A stretch of 64,000 nt of DNA from Lachnospiraceae bacterium UBA1712 (lineage in GTDB: Bacteria; Bacillota; Clostridia; Lachnospirales; Lachnospiraceae): NCBI GenBank assembly GCA_002317175.1, contig DCJA01000036.1, positions 127,970-191,969 of the forward strand, in the 5' to 3' direction. Made by a program: the position numbers and the translations under genes. The notes beneath the pieces were generated by a model that worked only from the letters and a program-made list of their open reading frames with translations, did not search any database and was not told the DNA's origin. Below are positions 1 to 8,326 of the stretch, piece after piece. Position 1 is the stretch's first letter, and every line of letters starts with the position of its first letter.

Positions 1-670
1 AAAGATTTTTACTATTATAGGTCGTGAAATTGCGGTAGCAGTTAAAGAAGGTGGCCCAGATCCAACTAATAACTTTAAGCTTGCTCAGGTTATTGCTAAG
101 GCAAAGGCTAATAACATGCCTAATGATACTATTGACAGAGGTATTAAGAAGGCAAGTGGTGATGCAGGTAATGTTAATTACGAATACATTACATATGAAG
201 GCTATGGTCCTAACGGTATAGCTGTGATTGTTAAGACACTGACGGATAACAAGAACAGAACAGCAGCTAATGTTCGTAGTGCATTTACAAAGGGCAATGG
301 CAGCATTGGTACACCTGGATGCGTATCATTTATGTTTGATGAGAAGGGTCAGATCATTATCGATAAAGAAGAATGCGATATGGATGCTGATGAGCTCATG
401 ATGATCGCTTTGGATGCTGGTGCAGAAGATTTTGCAGATGAAGAAGATTCGTATGAAGTGATTACTGCTCCAGATGATCTTGTTGCTGTTCAGAATGCAT
501 TGGATGAGAATAAGATTGCTTACGTATCAAGTGAAGTTACTATGATTCCTCAGAACTATGTTTCAGTAACTGATCCTGAAACAACAAAGTACATCAATAG
601 AATAATTGATCTTCTTGATGAGGATGATGATGTTCAGTACGTATACACTAACTGGGAAGAGCAGGAATAA
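1..670 (+). CDS. yebC: YebC/TACO1-family protein, 5' end cut by window edge
   Basis: The frame is open from base 2, before the first visible ATG at 116. The upstream codons read KIFTIIGREIAVAV and then KEGGPDPTNN, the conserved second block of YebC/TACO1 proteins, followed by KAKANNMPNDTIDRGIKKASG. About 222 codons are visible; family members are about 240 residues, so roughly the first 20 residues lie outside the window. YebC proteins bind the ribosome or DNA, and recent work on the family supports a role in relieving translational stalling at proline stretches; the older annotation is transcriptional regulator. The C-terminus is acidic and ends just before the metY ribosome-binding site, 20 bases away, so the two genes are probably co-transcribed. 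The family call is very secure; the molecular role in this organism is inferred. Confidence 0.95.
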   Translation, partial: KIFTIIGREIAVAVKEGGPDPTNNFKLAQVIAKAKANNMPNDTIDRGIKKASGDAGNVNYEYITYEGYGPNGIAVIVKTLTDNKNRTAANVRSAFTKGNGSIGTPGCVSFMFDEKGQIIIDKEECDMDADELMMIALDAGAEDFADEEDSYEVITAPDDLVAVQNALDENKIAYVSSEVTMIPQNYVSVTDPETTKYINRIIDLLDEDDDVQYVYTNWEEQE

Positions 671-690
671 TTAAGGCAGAGGTAAAAGTT

Positions 691-1974
691 ATGGCAGAGT
701 ATATGTCAAAAGACACAATATGTATTCAGTCTGGTTATAAACCAGGAAATGGTGAACCAAGAAATATGCCGATTGTTCAGTCGACTACATTTAAGTATTC
801 TGATTCTGATGCTATGGGCCGACTTTTTGATTTGGAAGATAGCGGTTATTTCTATACAAGATTGGCTAATCCTACGAATGATAATGTGGCAAAGAAGATT
901 TGCGAGCTTGAAGGTGGTTATGCAGCAATGCTGACAAGCTCAGGTCAGGCAGCTAATTTCTTTGCAGTATTTAATATCTGTGAATGTGGTGGACATGTAG
1001 TTATGTGCTCTCCAATTTATGGCGGTACATTCAATCTTGTGTCTACTACCATGAAGAAGATGGGTGTTGAATGTACGATTGTAAGTCCTGATGATGACGA
1101 AGATACATTAAATGCTGCCTTTAAGGACAACACAAAGTGTGTACTGGCTGAGTCAATAGCTAATCCTAATTGCAGTGTCCTTGATTTTGAGAAATTTGCA
1201 AAGGTTGCACATGAGCATGGAGTACCTCTTATTGTAGATAATACCTTCCCTACACCAATCAATTGTAATCCAATCAAATGGGGAGCAGATATTGTTACTC
1301 ATTCAACTACCAAATATATGGATGGACATGGTCTTGGTGTTGGTGGTGCCATTGTAGACAGTGGCAATTTTGACTGGGATAAATATGCTGATAAATTCCC
1401 TGGACTTACAACTCCAGATGAATCATATCATGGAATTATTTATACACAGAAATTTGGCAAGGCTGCTTATATTACAAAAGCAACTAGTCAGCTGATGAGA
1501 GATTTTGGTGCTATTCAGGCACCTCAGAATGCTTTTTACCTTAATATTGGACTTGAGACATTGCATCTTCGTATGCCAAAACATGTCTCAAATGCAGTAA
1601 AGGTTGCTGAGTTTTTGGCTTCTAATCCAAAGGTTGCCTGGGTTAATTATCCTGGTCTTAAGGGTGATAAGTATTATGAAAGAGGTCAGAAATATATGCC
1701 TAATGGTACCTGTGGCGTACTGGCGTTTGGTATGAAGGGTGGAAGAGAAGCTTCTAAGGCTGTTATGGGCAATTTGCAGCTTGCTTGTATTGTTACACAT
1801 GTTGCAGATGCGAGAACCTGTGTACTACATCCTGCAAGCCATACACATAGACAGATGACAGATGAACAGCTTATTGCTGCAGGTATTTTACCTGAATTTA
1901 TCAGACTTAGTGTTGGTATTGAGGATGCTGACGATATAATTGCTGATTTGAAACAGGCGATTGACAAGATTTAA
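691..1974 (+). CDS. metY: O-acetylhomoserine sulfhydrylase (PLP-dependent)
   Basis: A 427-residue Cys/Met-metabolism PLP enzyme. The substrate-entry segment includes YTRLANPTND (about residues 56-65). The PLP-binding lysine is K208 in HSTTKYMDGHG, and the DNTFPTP block precedes it. Length and the long HxDGHGxGVGG segment fit O-acetylhomoserine sulfhydrylases, which make homocysteine from O-acetylhomoserine and sulfide in the cytoplasm, better than the roughly 380-residue cystathionine lyases or synthases. The start at 691 is set by AGAGGT at 678-683; an ATG four codons later is possible. The gene follows yebC by 20 bases and leads directly into the large membrane-protein gene. No SAM riboswitch or T-box fits in the short upstream gap, so any methionine control would act further upstream. 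Methionine gamma-lyase is a less likely alternative. Confidence 0.88.
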   Translation: MAEYMSKDTICIQSGYKPGNGEPRNMPIVQSTTFKYSDSDAMGRLFDLEDSGYFYTRLANPTNDNVAKKICELEGGYAAMLTSSGQAANFFAVFNICECGGHVVMCSPIYGGTFNLVSTTMKKMGVECTIVSPDDDEDTLNAAFKDNTKCVLAESIANPNCSVLDFEKFAKVAHEHGVPLIVDNTFPTPINCNPIKWGADIVTHSTTKYMDGHGLGVGGAIVDSGNFDWDKYADKFPGLTTPDESYHGIIYTQKFGKAAYITKATSQLMRDFGAIQAPQNAFYLNIGLETLHLRMPKHVSNAVKVAEFLASNPKVAWVNYPGLKGDKYYERGQKYMPNGTCGVLAFGMKGGREASKAVMGNLQLACIVTHVADARTCVLHPASHTHRQMTDEQLIAAGILPEFIRLSVGIEDADDIIADLKQAIDKI

Positions 1975-1986
1975 GGGGAAATCTTT

Positions 1987-4900
1987 ATGGATACTTCCAG
2001 AAACAGATTTAGTAATACTATTTGCGTTGTATTTTCGATAATACTTGCTGTTTTAGTATGCACTTCAATTGGAATCAGATTTGGAATTGATAATAAAGTA
2101 AGCCGTGCAATTATTGCCGCAGGATACTGCGGCATCGTTGTAGGGCTTGCTTTTGCGCTTAACAAACTTGTTAAGAAGGTTATGGAAAAGGGCGTTTACA
2201 TTGACTCTGATAAGGCTTTCCTTATCTCTGTTATTGTTGATAGCGTTCTTTTTATTTTAATGAGACTTCTTGTAATAAGTGACGTTATTAAGGTTGAGTT
2301 TTCTACTTCTAAGATAATTGAAAGCGCAAAAATAGCTTCTGATGGAAAGGTGTTTGTAGATTTTTCATCTCTTGATAATATTTTTGCAACTATGCTTTCT
2401 ATGTGTTTTAAACTGTTTGGAAATACTTTTTTCCCTATTTATCTTTTGCAGTTTATTATCAGTTTGATTTCGTTTGCGTTTCTATATGTATCTGTTAAAA
2501 AAATCTTTGGAAGATTTGCAGCTGCGGTGATGGGATTCTTTGTGGCTGTATTGCCAATCTTTTTCAAAACCATAGCAAGTGATTCTTCGGATAATCTTGT
2601 TATTCTTATGTTTTCAATAATATTGATGCTTACTGCAAAATATAAAGATGTTATAGAAGAGAAGGCAATTAGCGTTGCTTTGACTTTTGTTATTGGTCTT
2701 ATATGTGGCTTGTTTTCTCTTTATAGCGCATTGCTTGTATATGCAATCGTATTTCCGCTTGTTGTATTGTGGGATTGCAGAAGTGAATATACCAAAGACA
2801 GAGTAATTAATACATTTTTAATGCTGGTCGCTTCTATGATTGGCTTTTTTGCCTCTTTGCTTGTAGAAGCCTATGTATTTTCAGAAGATGGAGTTGTGGC
2901 TTTTGTTGAGGCAGCTTCAAAGCATTTACAATTCAGATTTTCTTATGCTGTTAATTACAATCTTATTAAGTGGATTCTTGACGACGCAGGAGTATTTTTT
3001 ATTGCGATTATTTGCATCATATATGTGGTAATGTACTGGAAGAGCGATGAGGATGCAGCACATATACCTGCTTTGTTTAGCGTTTTGCTTACTATTCAGC
3101 TGGTAGGTGTAGCAGTTAATAATCATGGCGCAGCAATGATGCTACTGGCTATAGCACTTCTAATTGCTGGAGGAACAGGAATATATGATCTTTCTTATAC
3201 TGAAAGTAGCGTCAGAGTATATAAGATGAAGGATGATATGGAGCCTCCGGTTATTACCAGCATTGATGATAAACCTACTAATGTTCAGGCAACCGTAGCC
3301 AAAACTGAGGTTGAAAAGGTTACTGAACTTGCGGAAGCTAAGCCTGATGAGGAAAAGGTTACTGAACTTGCGGAAGCTAAGGCTGATGATAATTCTGAAG
3401 AAGAAAAGAATAATGAGGCTGTAGAAGAAAATCCTGCAGGAGATATATCTGTATTAGATAGCGTAGCTGATAATTCGAAAGAAGATGATAGAGAACTGAC
3501 TACTGATACAGAAACAGTCAATGATGCTGAGAATGAATCTATATATTCAGATCAGAGAAAGTATTCTGAACCAGAGGTTAGACAGACCACTAACTACGGA
3601 ATAAATGATGCTGATTTTGAATCATTGTTTAATGGAAGTTATGTTCCACCTAAGTTTGTGTATAACGATATATATGCCGATGATCTTCTTGAAAAGGCTA
3701 AGGAGAGCAGTGAAGATGTATCAACAGAATCAGATGATTCTGATACTGAAGCTTCTGCAGATAATATTTTAAATAGCTTTGATAGTACAGAAACTGCTTT
3801 AACAGCAAATGATATTGAAGCAGGTGATGGAGCAGACTCAGATGATAACAGTTTAGATGCGACTGATTCTGAAGAAGAGGTTATTATAGGAGAAGAAAAG
3901 GTGGATGACAGCAAGGATAAAAAAGCTTATGTAGATTCGTTCTTTGGTTATTTATACAACGACAATAATCAGTTTGAAGCCTTCGAGCCTTTAAAACCGC
4001 TTGATGATATTCCTGTAAAGGAAGAGGTCAAAGAAGAATATGTGTCTCATGCGGATAAGTTTGCTGATCTTGATCTTGATTTAGGTATTGATGCATTTGA
4101 CAATATTAATGTTGATGCCGTTGAAAATGAGCAGAGTGAAGTTAATTTGGGTGAGAGTTCAGAAGAAACTGCTGAAGTGGTTGAAGCTGCAGTAGTAGTT
4201 GAGCCTGAGACTGATTATGAAGTTTCTGTTACTGAAGAGGAAGTGCTTACTGCAGATGAAACATTTACTGAAGAATATACTCATGTAGAAGAAGATGACG
4301 TTCCTGAAATGGATGATATCTCAAATGAGGCTGACGTTCCTGAAGTTGAAGATATCCCAAAAGAGGCAGATGTTCCTGAAGCGGAAGATATTCCTGAAGA
4401 AGTTGATGCTACTGATATAGAAGCATTTGATGAGGATGATAATCTCGCTAATGAGGATGATAATCTCACTAATGATGATGAATTTGCTGAAGCAGATGAA
4501 CAATTCTTCTTTGATTCAGATGATTCTAATACAGAGGATACTTTTGCGTGGGATCCTATAGCAGGTTCAAATATTGATGAAACTTTTGAATTTGGTAGTT
4601 CTTCAGAGGTTGAGGATGAGATACTTAAGGCACTCAATGATTTTAAACCAGTAGAAAGCCAGGAAGAAAAAGATATAGAGACAAGCCTGAAGGAAGAATT
4701 CTCATATGAGGAAATGCTTGAAAAGAAAATAGATGAAGATTTCTCTTATGAAGAAGCTTTGAATCGAAAGATTCTTAATGAGGAAGTTGAACAGGAAATA
4801 GGATTTTCTTATGAGCAGGCGCTGGAGAAAAAACTTGAAGTTGAAGAATCTATTAAGAATGCAATAAGAAAAGATAGTTTTTCATATGAGGAAGCATTTA

Positions 4901-5526
4901 GCAATAAGATTATTGCTGAAGAAGCAATCGAGGATGCTATGTCTGATGAGAATGGCATTTCTGTGGTTGATACACTTTCAAGTAAAATTGCTCTGGAGGA
5001 TATGATAGAACAGAATTCTGAAAAAACAGAGTTCTCATATCAGGAGGCACTTGAAACAAAGATTGATGTTGAACAGTCGATTGAGAATGCTAATACAGAA
5101 AAGCTGTTAGAGGAATTTGGCTCAGATGATCTATTCGAGGGAGTTAAGATTGATTTTTCGGGAGAAGATTTTACCTCTGCAACTGAAGCCTTGAACATAC
5201 AAGATGGCGCTGTTGATGAAGAACAGACTGTGACTGAGGAATACACACAGGCAGAAGAGCAGACTGTAATAGAGGGATATGCCAAGGCGGATGAACACAC
5301 TTATGTAGAAGAAACAGAATCTGTTAAAGATAGCAGTGTAGCTGAGGAATCTGCTGATTACGATGCTGAGAGTTCTGAAACAGAAGAAGTCAAGTTCATT
5401 GAAAATCCACTTCCTCTTCCTAAAAAGCATGTTCATAGAGAAATGGATTATGGACGTGTTATTCCGTCAGCATGGATGCATTATGATATAGAATTAGATA
5501 AAAATAATAATCATTATGATATTTAA
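1987..5526 (+). CDS. Polytopic membrane protein with a ~780-residue acidic repeat tail, unknown function
   Basis: A 1179-residue protein I cannot assign. Residues 1 to about 398 are strongly hydrophobic, with roughly 10-11 predicted membrane segments; the alternation resembles GT-C type (ArnT/PMT-like) membrane glycosyltransferases, but I see no diagnostic motif. From about residue 400 to the end the protein is highly acidic (Glu/Asp), poor in hydrophobics and repetitive: a 13-residue duplication (VTELAEAK...), a 12-residue VPEx(E/D)DI repeat, and five FSYE(E/Q)AL-type units at residues 905, 919, 940, 965 and 1016. The extreme C-terminus changes character: it is proline/basic (ENPLPLPKKHVHREMDYG) followed by a short acidic end. 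I recall similar NPLPLPKKHV tails in other Lachnospiraceae membrane proteins, but this needs a search. The gene follows metY by 12 bases and is closed by a strong terminator. Confidence 0.75.
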   Translation: MDTSRNRFSNTICVVFSIILAVLVCTSIGIRFGIDNKVSRAIIAAGYCGIVVGLAFALNKLVKKVMEKGVYIDSDKAFLISVIVDSVLFILMRLLVISDVIKVEFSTSKIIESAKIASDGKVFVDFSSLDNIFATMLSMCFKLFGNTFFPIYLLQFIISLISFAFLYVSVKKIFGRFAAAVMGFFVAVLPIFFKTIASDSSDNLVILMFSIILMLTAKYKDVIEEKAISVALTFVIGLICGLFSLYSALLVYAIVFPLVVLWDCRSEYTKDRVINTFLMLVASMIGFFASLLVEAYVFSEDGVVAFVEAASKHLQFRFSYAVNYNLIKWILDDAGVFFIAIICIIYVVMYWKSDEDAAHIPALFSVLLTIQLVGVAVNNHGAAMMLLAIALLIAGGTGIYDLSYTESSVRVYKMKDDMEPPVITSIDDKPTNVQATVAKTEVEKVTELAEAKPDEEKVTELAEAKADDNSEEEKNNEAVEENPAGDISVLDSVADNSKEDDRELTTDTETVNDAENESIYSDQRKYSEPEVRQTTNYGINDADFESLFNGSYVPPKFVYNDIYADDLLEKAKESSEDVSTESDDSDTEASADNILNSFDSTETALTANDIEAGDGADSDDNSLDATDSEEEVIIGEEKVDDSKDKKAYVDSFFGYLYNDNNQFEAFEPLKPLDDIPVKEEVKEEYVSHADKFADLDLDLGIDAFDNINVDAVENEQSEVNLGESSEETAEVVEAAVVVEPETDYEVSVTEEEVLTADETFTEEYTHVEEDDVPEMDDISNEADVPEVEDIPKEADVPEAEDIPEEVDATDIEAFDEDDNLANEDDNLTNDDEFAEADEQFFFDSDDSNTEDTFAWDPIAGSNIDETFEFGSSSEVEDEILKALNDFKPVESQEEKDIETSLKEEFSYEEMLEKKIDEDFSYEEALNRKILNEEVEQEIGFSYEQALEKKLEVEESIKNAIRKDSFSYEEAFSNKIIAEEAIEDAMSDENGISVVDTLSSKIALEDMIEQNSEKTEFSYQEALETKIDVEQSIENANTEKLLEEFGSDDLFEGVKIDFSGEDFTSATEALNIQDGAVDEEQTVTEEYTQAEEQTVIEGYAKADEHTYVEETESVKDSSVAEESADYDAESSETEEVKFIENPLPLPKKHVHREMDYGRVIPSAWMHYDIELDKNNNHYDI
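3313..3390. repeat. Tandem 39-nt duplication in the acidic tail
   Basis: Two adjacent 39-base units (3313-3351 and 3352-3390) differ at only two positions and encode two copies of the peptide EKVTELAEAKxDE. The repeat keeps the reading frame of the large membrane protein. The near-identity suggests a recent slippage or duplication event. Confidence 0.9.
4297..4404. repeat. Three 36-nt in-frame repeats (VPE-DI units)
   Basis: Units begin at 4297, 4333 and 4369 and encode DVPEMDDISNEA, DVPEVEDIPKEA and DVPEAEDIPEEV. The 12-residue period in the protein is exact, while the DNA copies have diverged more than the 39-nt pair upstream, so this expansion is older. Confidence 0.88.
4432..4473. repeat. 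Two 21-nt in-frame repeats (EDDNLxN)
   Basis: Units starting at 4432 and 4453 encode EDDNLAN and EDDNLTN; a degenerate third copy (DDEF) follows. This is another small expansion inside the acidic tail. Confidence 0.8.
4699..5070. repeat. FSYEEAL-type protein repeats
   Basis: Phe-Ser-Tyr-Glu-(Glu/Gln)-(Ala/Met) modules start at nucleotides 4699, 4741, 4804, 4879 and 5032. Each is followed by a hydrophobic residue and then xKKI/xxKI, and mostly by a predicted helical (E/I/A-rich) spacer. Spacing is 14, 21, 25 and 51 residues, and a degenerate unit (VDTLSSKIALEDMI) lies in the longest interval. At protein level these look like short linear docking motifs or short helices rather than a folded domain. 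Confidence 0.8.
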
Positions 5527-5555
5527 GAAAAGCCCGAGAGGGCTTTTCTTTTTTG
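5525..5555 (+). terminator. Rho-independent terminator after the acidic-tail gene
   Basis: A perfect 11-bp stem (AAGAAAAGCCC at 5525-5535 with its complement at 5540-5550) closed by a GAGA tetraloop and followed by a T-run to 5554. It overlaps the stop codon and separates the yebC-metY-membrane-protein unit from ftsK. Confidence 0.95.
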
Positions 5556-5562
5556 TATACAA
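5553..5562. promoter_or_regulatory. Perfect 10-bp palindrome TTGTATACAA upstream of ftsK
   Basis: TTGTATACAA at 5553-5562 is its own reverse complement and lies about 42 bases upstream of the ftsK -10 box. It has the GT-N(2)-AC core seen in operators of several GntR-family subfamilies. A related split palindrome lies at 14800-14820. It begins within the T-run of the terminator, so it may be fortuitous. Confidence 0.35.
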
Positions 5563-5574
5563 AATATTGTAGTT

Positions 5575-5609
5575 TTGTTTAACACTTAATCAAGATTATG
5601 TGATATAAT
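5575..5609 (+). promoter_or_regulatory. ftsK promoter with an overlapping inverted repeat
   Basis: An extended -10 element, TGATATAAT (TATAAT at 5604-5609), sits 34 bases upstream of the ftsK ATG. No good -35 at 17 bases is present; TTAACA at 5579-5584 would need a 19-base spacer. An imperfect palindrome, TTGTTTAA-CAC-TTAATCAA (5575-5593, 7 of 8 arm positions paired), covers the -35 region, which is where a repressor operator would be expected. Confidence 0.6.
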
Positions 5610-5642
5610 TTTAAAGGTTATTATATTGTGAGGATTTTATGC

Positions 5643-8309
5643 ATGGCTACAAATAACGGAAGAAGTAGAACAAATAGTAATAATAAAAAAACAACTTCTA
5701 AGAAGAATACAAAAACTAATAGTAGAGCTAAAAATACTAATAGTAGAACTATGTCTGAAGAAGATTTATTGATAATCAATTATGTGGTAATAATTGGATC
5801 CGTATTGTTATGTGTCCTTTTGTTTCTGTGTAATTTTGGCCTTGTTGGAACAGTTGGAGATATCATAAGCAATATTATGTTTGGCTTATTTGGAAAACTG
5901 GCATATGTATTTCCTATATTTCTGATTGTTATAGCTTTTTTGTGGATTTCAAAACAGTCTGATAACAGACTGATAGCTAAGCTTGTGGCTTTCGTGTGTC
6001 TGTTCCTTGTTATTGGAGTATTTTTTGAGGTATCTGGCGGATATACTGCAGAGGCAGATACATATTCTTTTAAGGAATTATTTTTGAAGGGCTCTGATTA
6101 TAATGCTGGTGGTGGCGTTATTGCGGGTTCGCTTGGTTATTTCCTTAATAAGTATTTGGGTAAGCTTGCTACAATTATGATAGTTGTATGTATGATATTT
6201 ATTTGCTGTATTATCATTTTTGGCAAGAGCTTTATTGATGTATTTGTTAACAGTGGTACAAAGATTAGAGATACTGCAAAGGAAGCTGGCGAATATCGAA
6301 GAGAGCATATGACTCGTAGTAGTTTTGTTGAAGAAGAACAGCAAAATGAAGAAAGAAAAGCGCGAGTTAGAAACTATGATTTATCTAATCCAAATGAAAA
6401 AGAAGAATTAAAGCAGAAAAAGAAACTGGAAAAAGAAGCCAAGGAAAATGATGCTATTCTTCGCATGGACAAAAAATTCTCTGGAATAGCTAATAATACT
6501 ATTATTGAAGATAATACTCCTAAAAAGAAGGATGATATTCATGAAATAGTGTTCAAAGAAGATACAGAACCAAAGAAAGAGCGTATCAAGGTAACAGATA
6601 GTAATGTTCTGGATAACAGCATCAAATTTCATACTGCAGAATATGATGATGATGAATATGATGCTAAAGATACCAGTTCTGAGAAAGTAGCTGAGCGTCC
6701 AGTTGAAAGAAGAATTGAAAGACCAAATGACAGTGTAGCTGAAAAGCCTCCTGTTAAAGCTGTCGAGAAAGTTACGGCTAATGTTGCTGAAAAAACAGCT
6801 GATAGAGTTGTTGAGAAGAAAGTGGACTATTCTAAGGAAAAATACAAATTTCCTCCTTTGTCATTATTATCTTCTGGTTCTGGCAAAACTTCAGGTGATT
6901 CACGAGCAGCGTTAAGTGAAACTGCAAAGAAACTGGAAAATGCGCTTGAGAGCTTTGGAGTTAGTGCGAAAGTAACTGATATAAGCCAGGGACCAAGTGT
7001 TACCCGATATGAACTTGAGCCAGCTATAGGTGTTAAAGTTAGCAGGATTACCTCCCTCGCAGATGACCTTAAGCTTCATCTTGCTGCAAAGGATATAAGA
7101 ATAGAAGCTCCTATTCCAGGTAAATCAGCAGTTGGTATTGAAGTTCCTAATTCTGAAAGTAGCGGAGTAAAACTGCGAGATCTTTTTGAAGATAATGAAT
7201 ATAAGAATTTTTCAGGCAATATAATGTTTGCTGTTGGTAAAGATATTGCTGGTAAGGTAATTGTTACAGATATATCAAAGATGCCTCATATGCTTATTGC
7301 GGGTAGTACAGGATCGGGTAAGTCGGTATGTATTAATACACTGATTATGAGTATTTTGTATAAGCATGATCCAAAGGATGTTCAGCTTATAATGGTTGAT
7401 CCAAAGGTAGTCGAGCTTAGCATTTATAATGGTATACCACATCTGATGATTCCTGTTGTAACAGATCCAAAGAAGGCTGCCGGTGCACTTAACTGGGCTG
7501 TTGCAGAGATGACTGACAGATATAAGAAATTTGCCGATCTCAATGTAAGAGATCTGAAAGGTTATAATAAAAAAGTCGAAGAGATGCAGGATGCCAGCGA
7601 GGAACATAAGCATCTGCCTCAGATTGTAATCATTGTAGATGAGCTTGCTGACCTTATGATGGTTGCAGCAAAAGAAGTAGAAGAATCCATTTGTCGTCTT
7701 GCACAGCTGGCAAGAGCCTGTGGAATTCATCTTATACTTGCAACTCAGAGACCTTCTGTTGATGTTATAACTGGATTAATTAAGGCGAATATGCCTAGTA
7801 GAGTTGCATTTGCGGTTTCTTCGGGAGTTGATTCAAGAACAATTCTTGATATGAATGGTGCTGAAAAACTTCTTGGTAAAGGTGACATGTTATTTTATCC
7901 TCAGGGATATACCAAGCCTGCCAGAATCCAGGGAGCATTCGTATCTGATAATGAAGTTGCCGATGTTGTTGATTTTATTAAGAATCAGAAGCTTCATAAT
8001 GAGTTTGGTGACAGGGCAAAGGATAGCGTGGATAAGATTGGTTCTTCCTCTTCAGCTTCCGGCGCTTCTTCTGATGGCGGCTCAGGATATGATGATTTGT
8101 TTGTACAGGCTGGAAACTTTATTATAGATACCAATAAGGCTTCCATTGGCAATCTGCAGCGTAAATTCAGAATAGGATTTAACAGAGCAGCAAGAATTAT
8201 GGATCAGCTTTGTGATGCTGGAGTAGTAGGGGCAGAGCAGGGTACCAAGCCTAGAGAAGTTATTATGAGTCAGGAAGAATTTGATCAGTTTGTTGAAGAA
8301 TATGTGTAA
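5643..8309 (+). CDS. ftsK: DNA translocase FtsK/SpoIIIE
   Basis: An 888-residue membrane-anchored DNA pump that moves chromosome arms through the division or sporulation septum. A Lys/Ser/Asn-rich cytoplasmic N-terminus is followed by about four membrane segments (roughly residues 42-200), a charged low-complexity linker (200-420, with VAE(K/R)P-like repeats), the alpha/beta motor and the gamma winged-helix domain (about 815-888) that reads oriented DNA motifs. Walker A is GSTGSGKS at 554-561, and Walker B contains D666-E667 (IIVDELADLMM). I place the start at ATG 5643 because TGAGGA at 5629-5634 is correctly spaced for it; a GTG at 5628 would lie on that ribosome-binding site. The gene has its own promoter and runs into fhs. 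Whether this is the division or the sporulation paralogue cannot be told from one copy. Confidence 0.95.
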   Translation: MATNNGRSRTNSNNKKTTSKKNTKTNSRAKNTNSRTMSEEDLLIINYVVIIGSVLLCVLLFLCNFGLVGTVGDIISNIMFGLFGKLAYVFPIFLIVIAFLWISKQSDNRLIAKLVAFVCLFLVIGVFFEVSGGYTAEADTYSFKELFLKGSDYNAGGGVIAGSLGYFLNKYLGKLATIMIVVCMIFICCIIIFGKSFIDVFVNSGTKIRDTAKEAGEYRREHMTRSSFVEEEQQNEERKARVRNYDLSNPNEKEELKQKKKLEKEAKENDAILRMDKKFSGIANNTIIEDNTPKKKDDIHEIVFKEDTEPKKERIKVTDSNVLDNSIKFHTAEYDDDEYDAKDTSSEKVAERPVERRIERPNDSVAEKPPVKAVEKVTANVAEKTADRVVEKKVDYSKEKYKFPPLSLLSSGSGKTSGDSRAALSETAKKLENALESFGVSAKVTDISQGPSVTRYELEPAIGVKVSRITSLADDLKLHLAAKDIRIEAPIPGKSAVGIEVPNSESSGVKLRDLFEDNEYKNFSGNIMFAVGKDIAGKVIVTDISKMPHMLIAGSTGSGKSVCINTLIMSILYKHDPKDVQLIMVDPKVVELSIYNGIPHLMIPVVTDPKKAAGALNWAVAEMTDRYKKFADLNVRDLKGYNKKVEEMQDASEEHKHLPQIVIIVDELADLMMVAAKEVEESICRLAQLARACGIHLILATQRPSVDVITGLIKANMPSRVAFAVSSGVDSRTILDMNGAEKLLGKGDMLFYPQGYTKPARIQGAFVSDNEVADVVDFIKNQKLHNEFGDRAKDSVDKIGSSSSASGASSDGGSGYDDLFVQAGNFIIDTNKASIGNLQRKFRIGFNRAARIMDQLCDAGVVGAEQGTKPREVIMSQEEFDQFVEEYV

Positions 8310-8326
8310 TATAAGGAGAACTAGGG

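Noticed and set aside
671..690. SAM riboswitch or T-box controlling metY
   Set aside because: Only 20 bases separate yebC and metY; no space or sequence for a riboswitch.
3285..4637. Serine-rich minus-strand frames opposite the acidic tail
   Set aside because: Glu/Asp codons read backwards give Ser/Leu/Phe codons; the long frames follow from the acidic repeats and have no start signals.
4699..5070. CRISPR-like or DNA tandem array
   Set aside because: The repeats are in-frame protein motifs with irregular spacing and diverged DNA; there are no unique spacers or cas genes.
5575..5593. Rex (NADH-responsive) operator upstream of ftsK
   Set aside because: The palindrome is 19 bases with a three-base centre and TTAATCAA arm, which deviates from the TTGTTAA-N4-TTAACAA pattern.
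7275..7730. Minus-strand 151-codon open frame opposite ftsK
   Set aside because: It lies wholly within the conserved motor domain of ftsK, has no ribosome-binding site or recognisable domain, and its codons mirror the sense gene.
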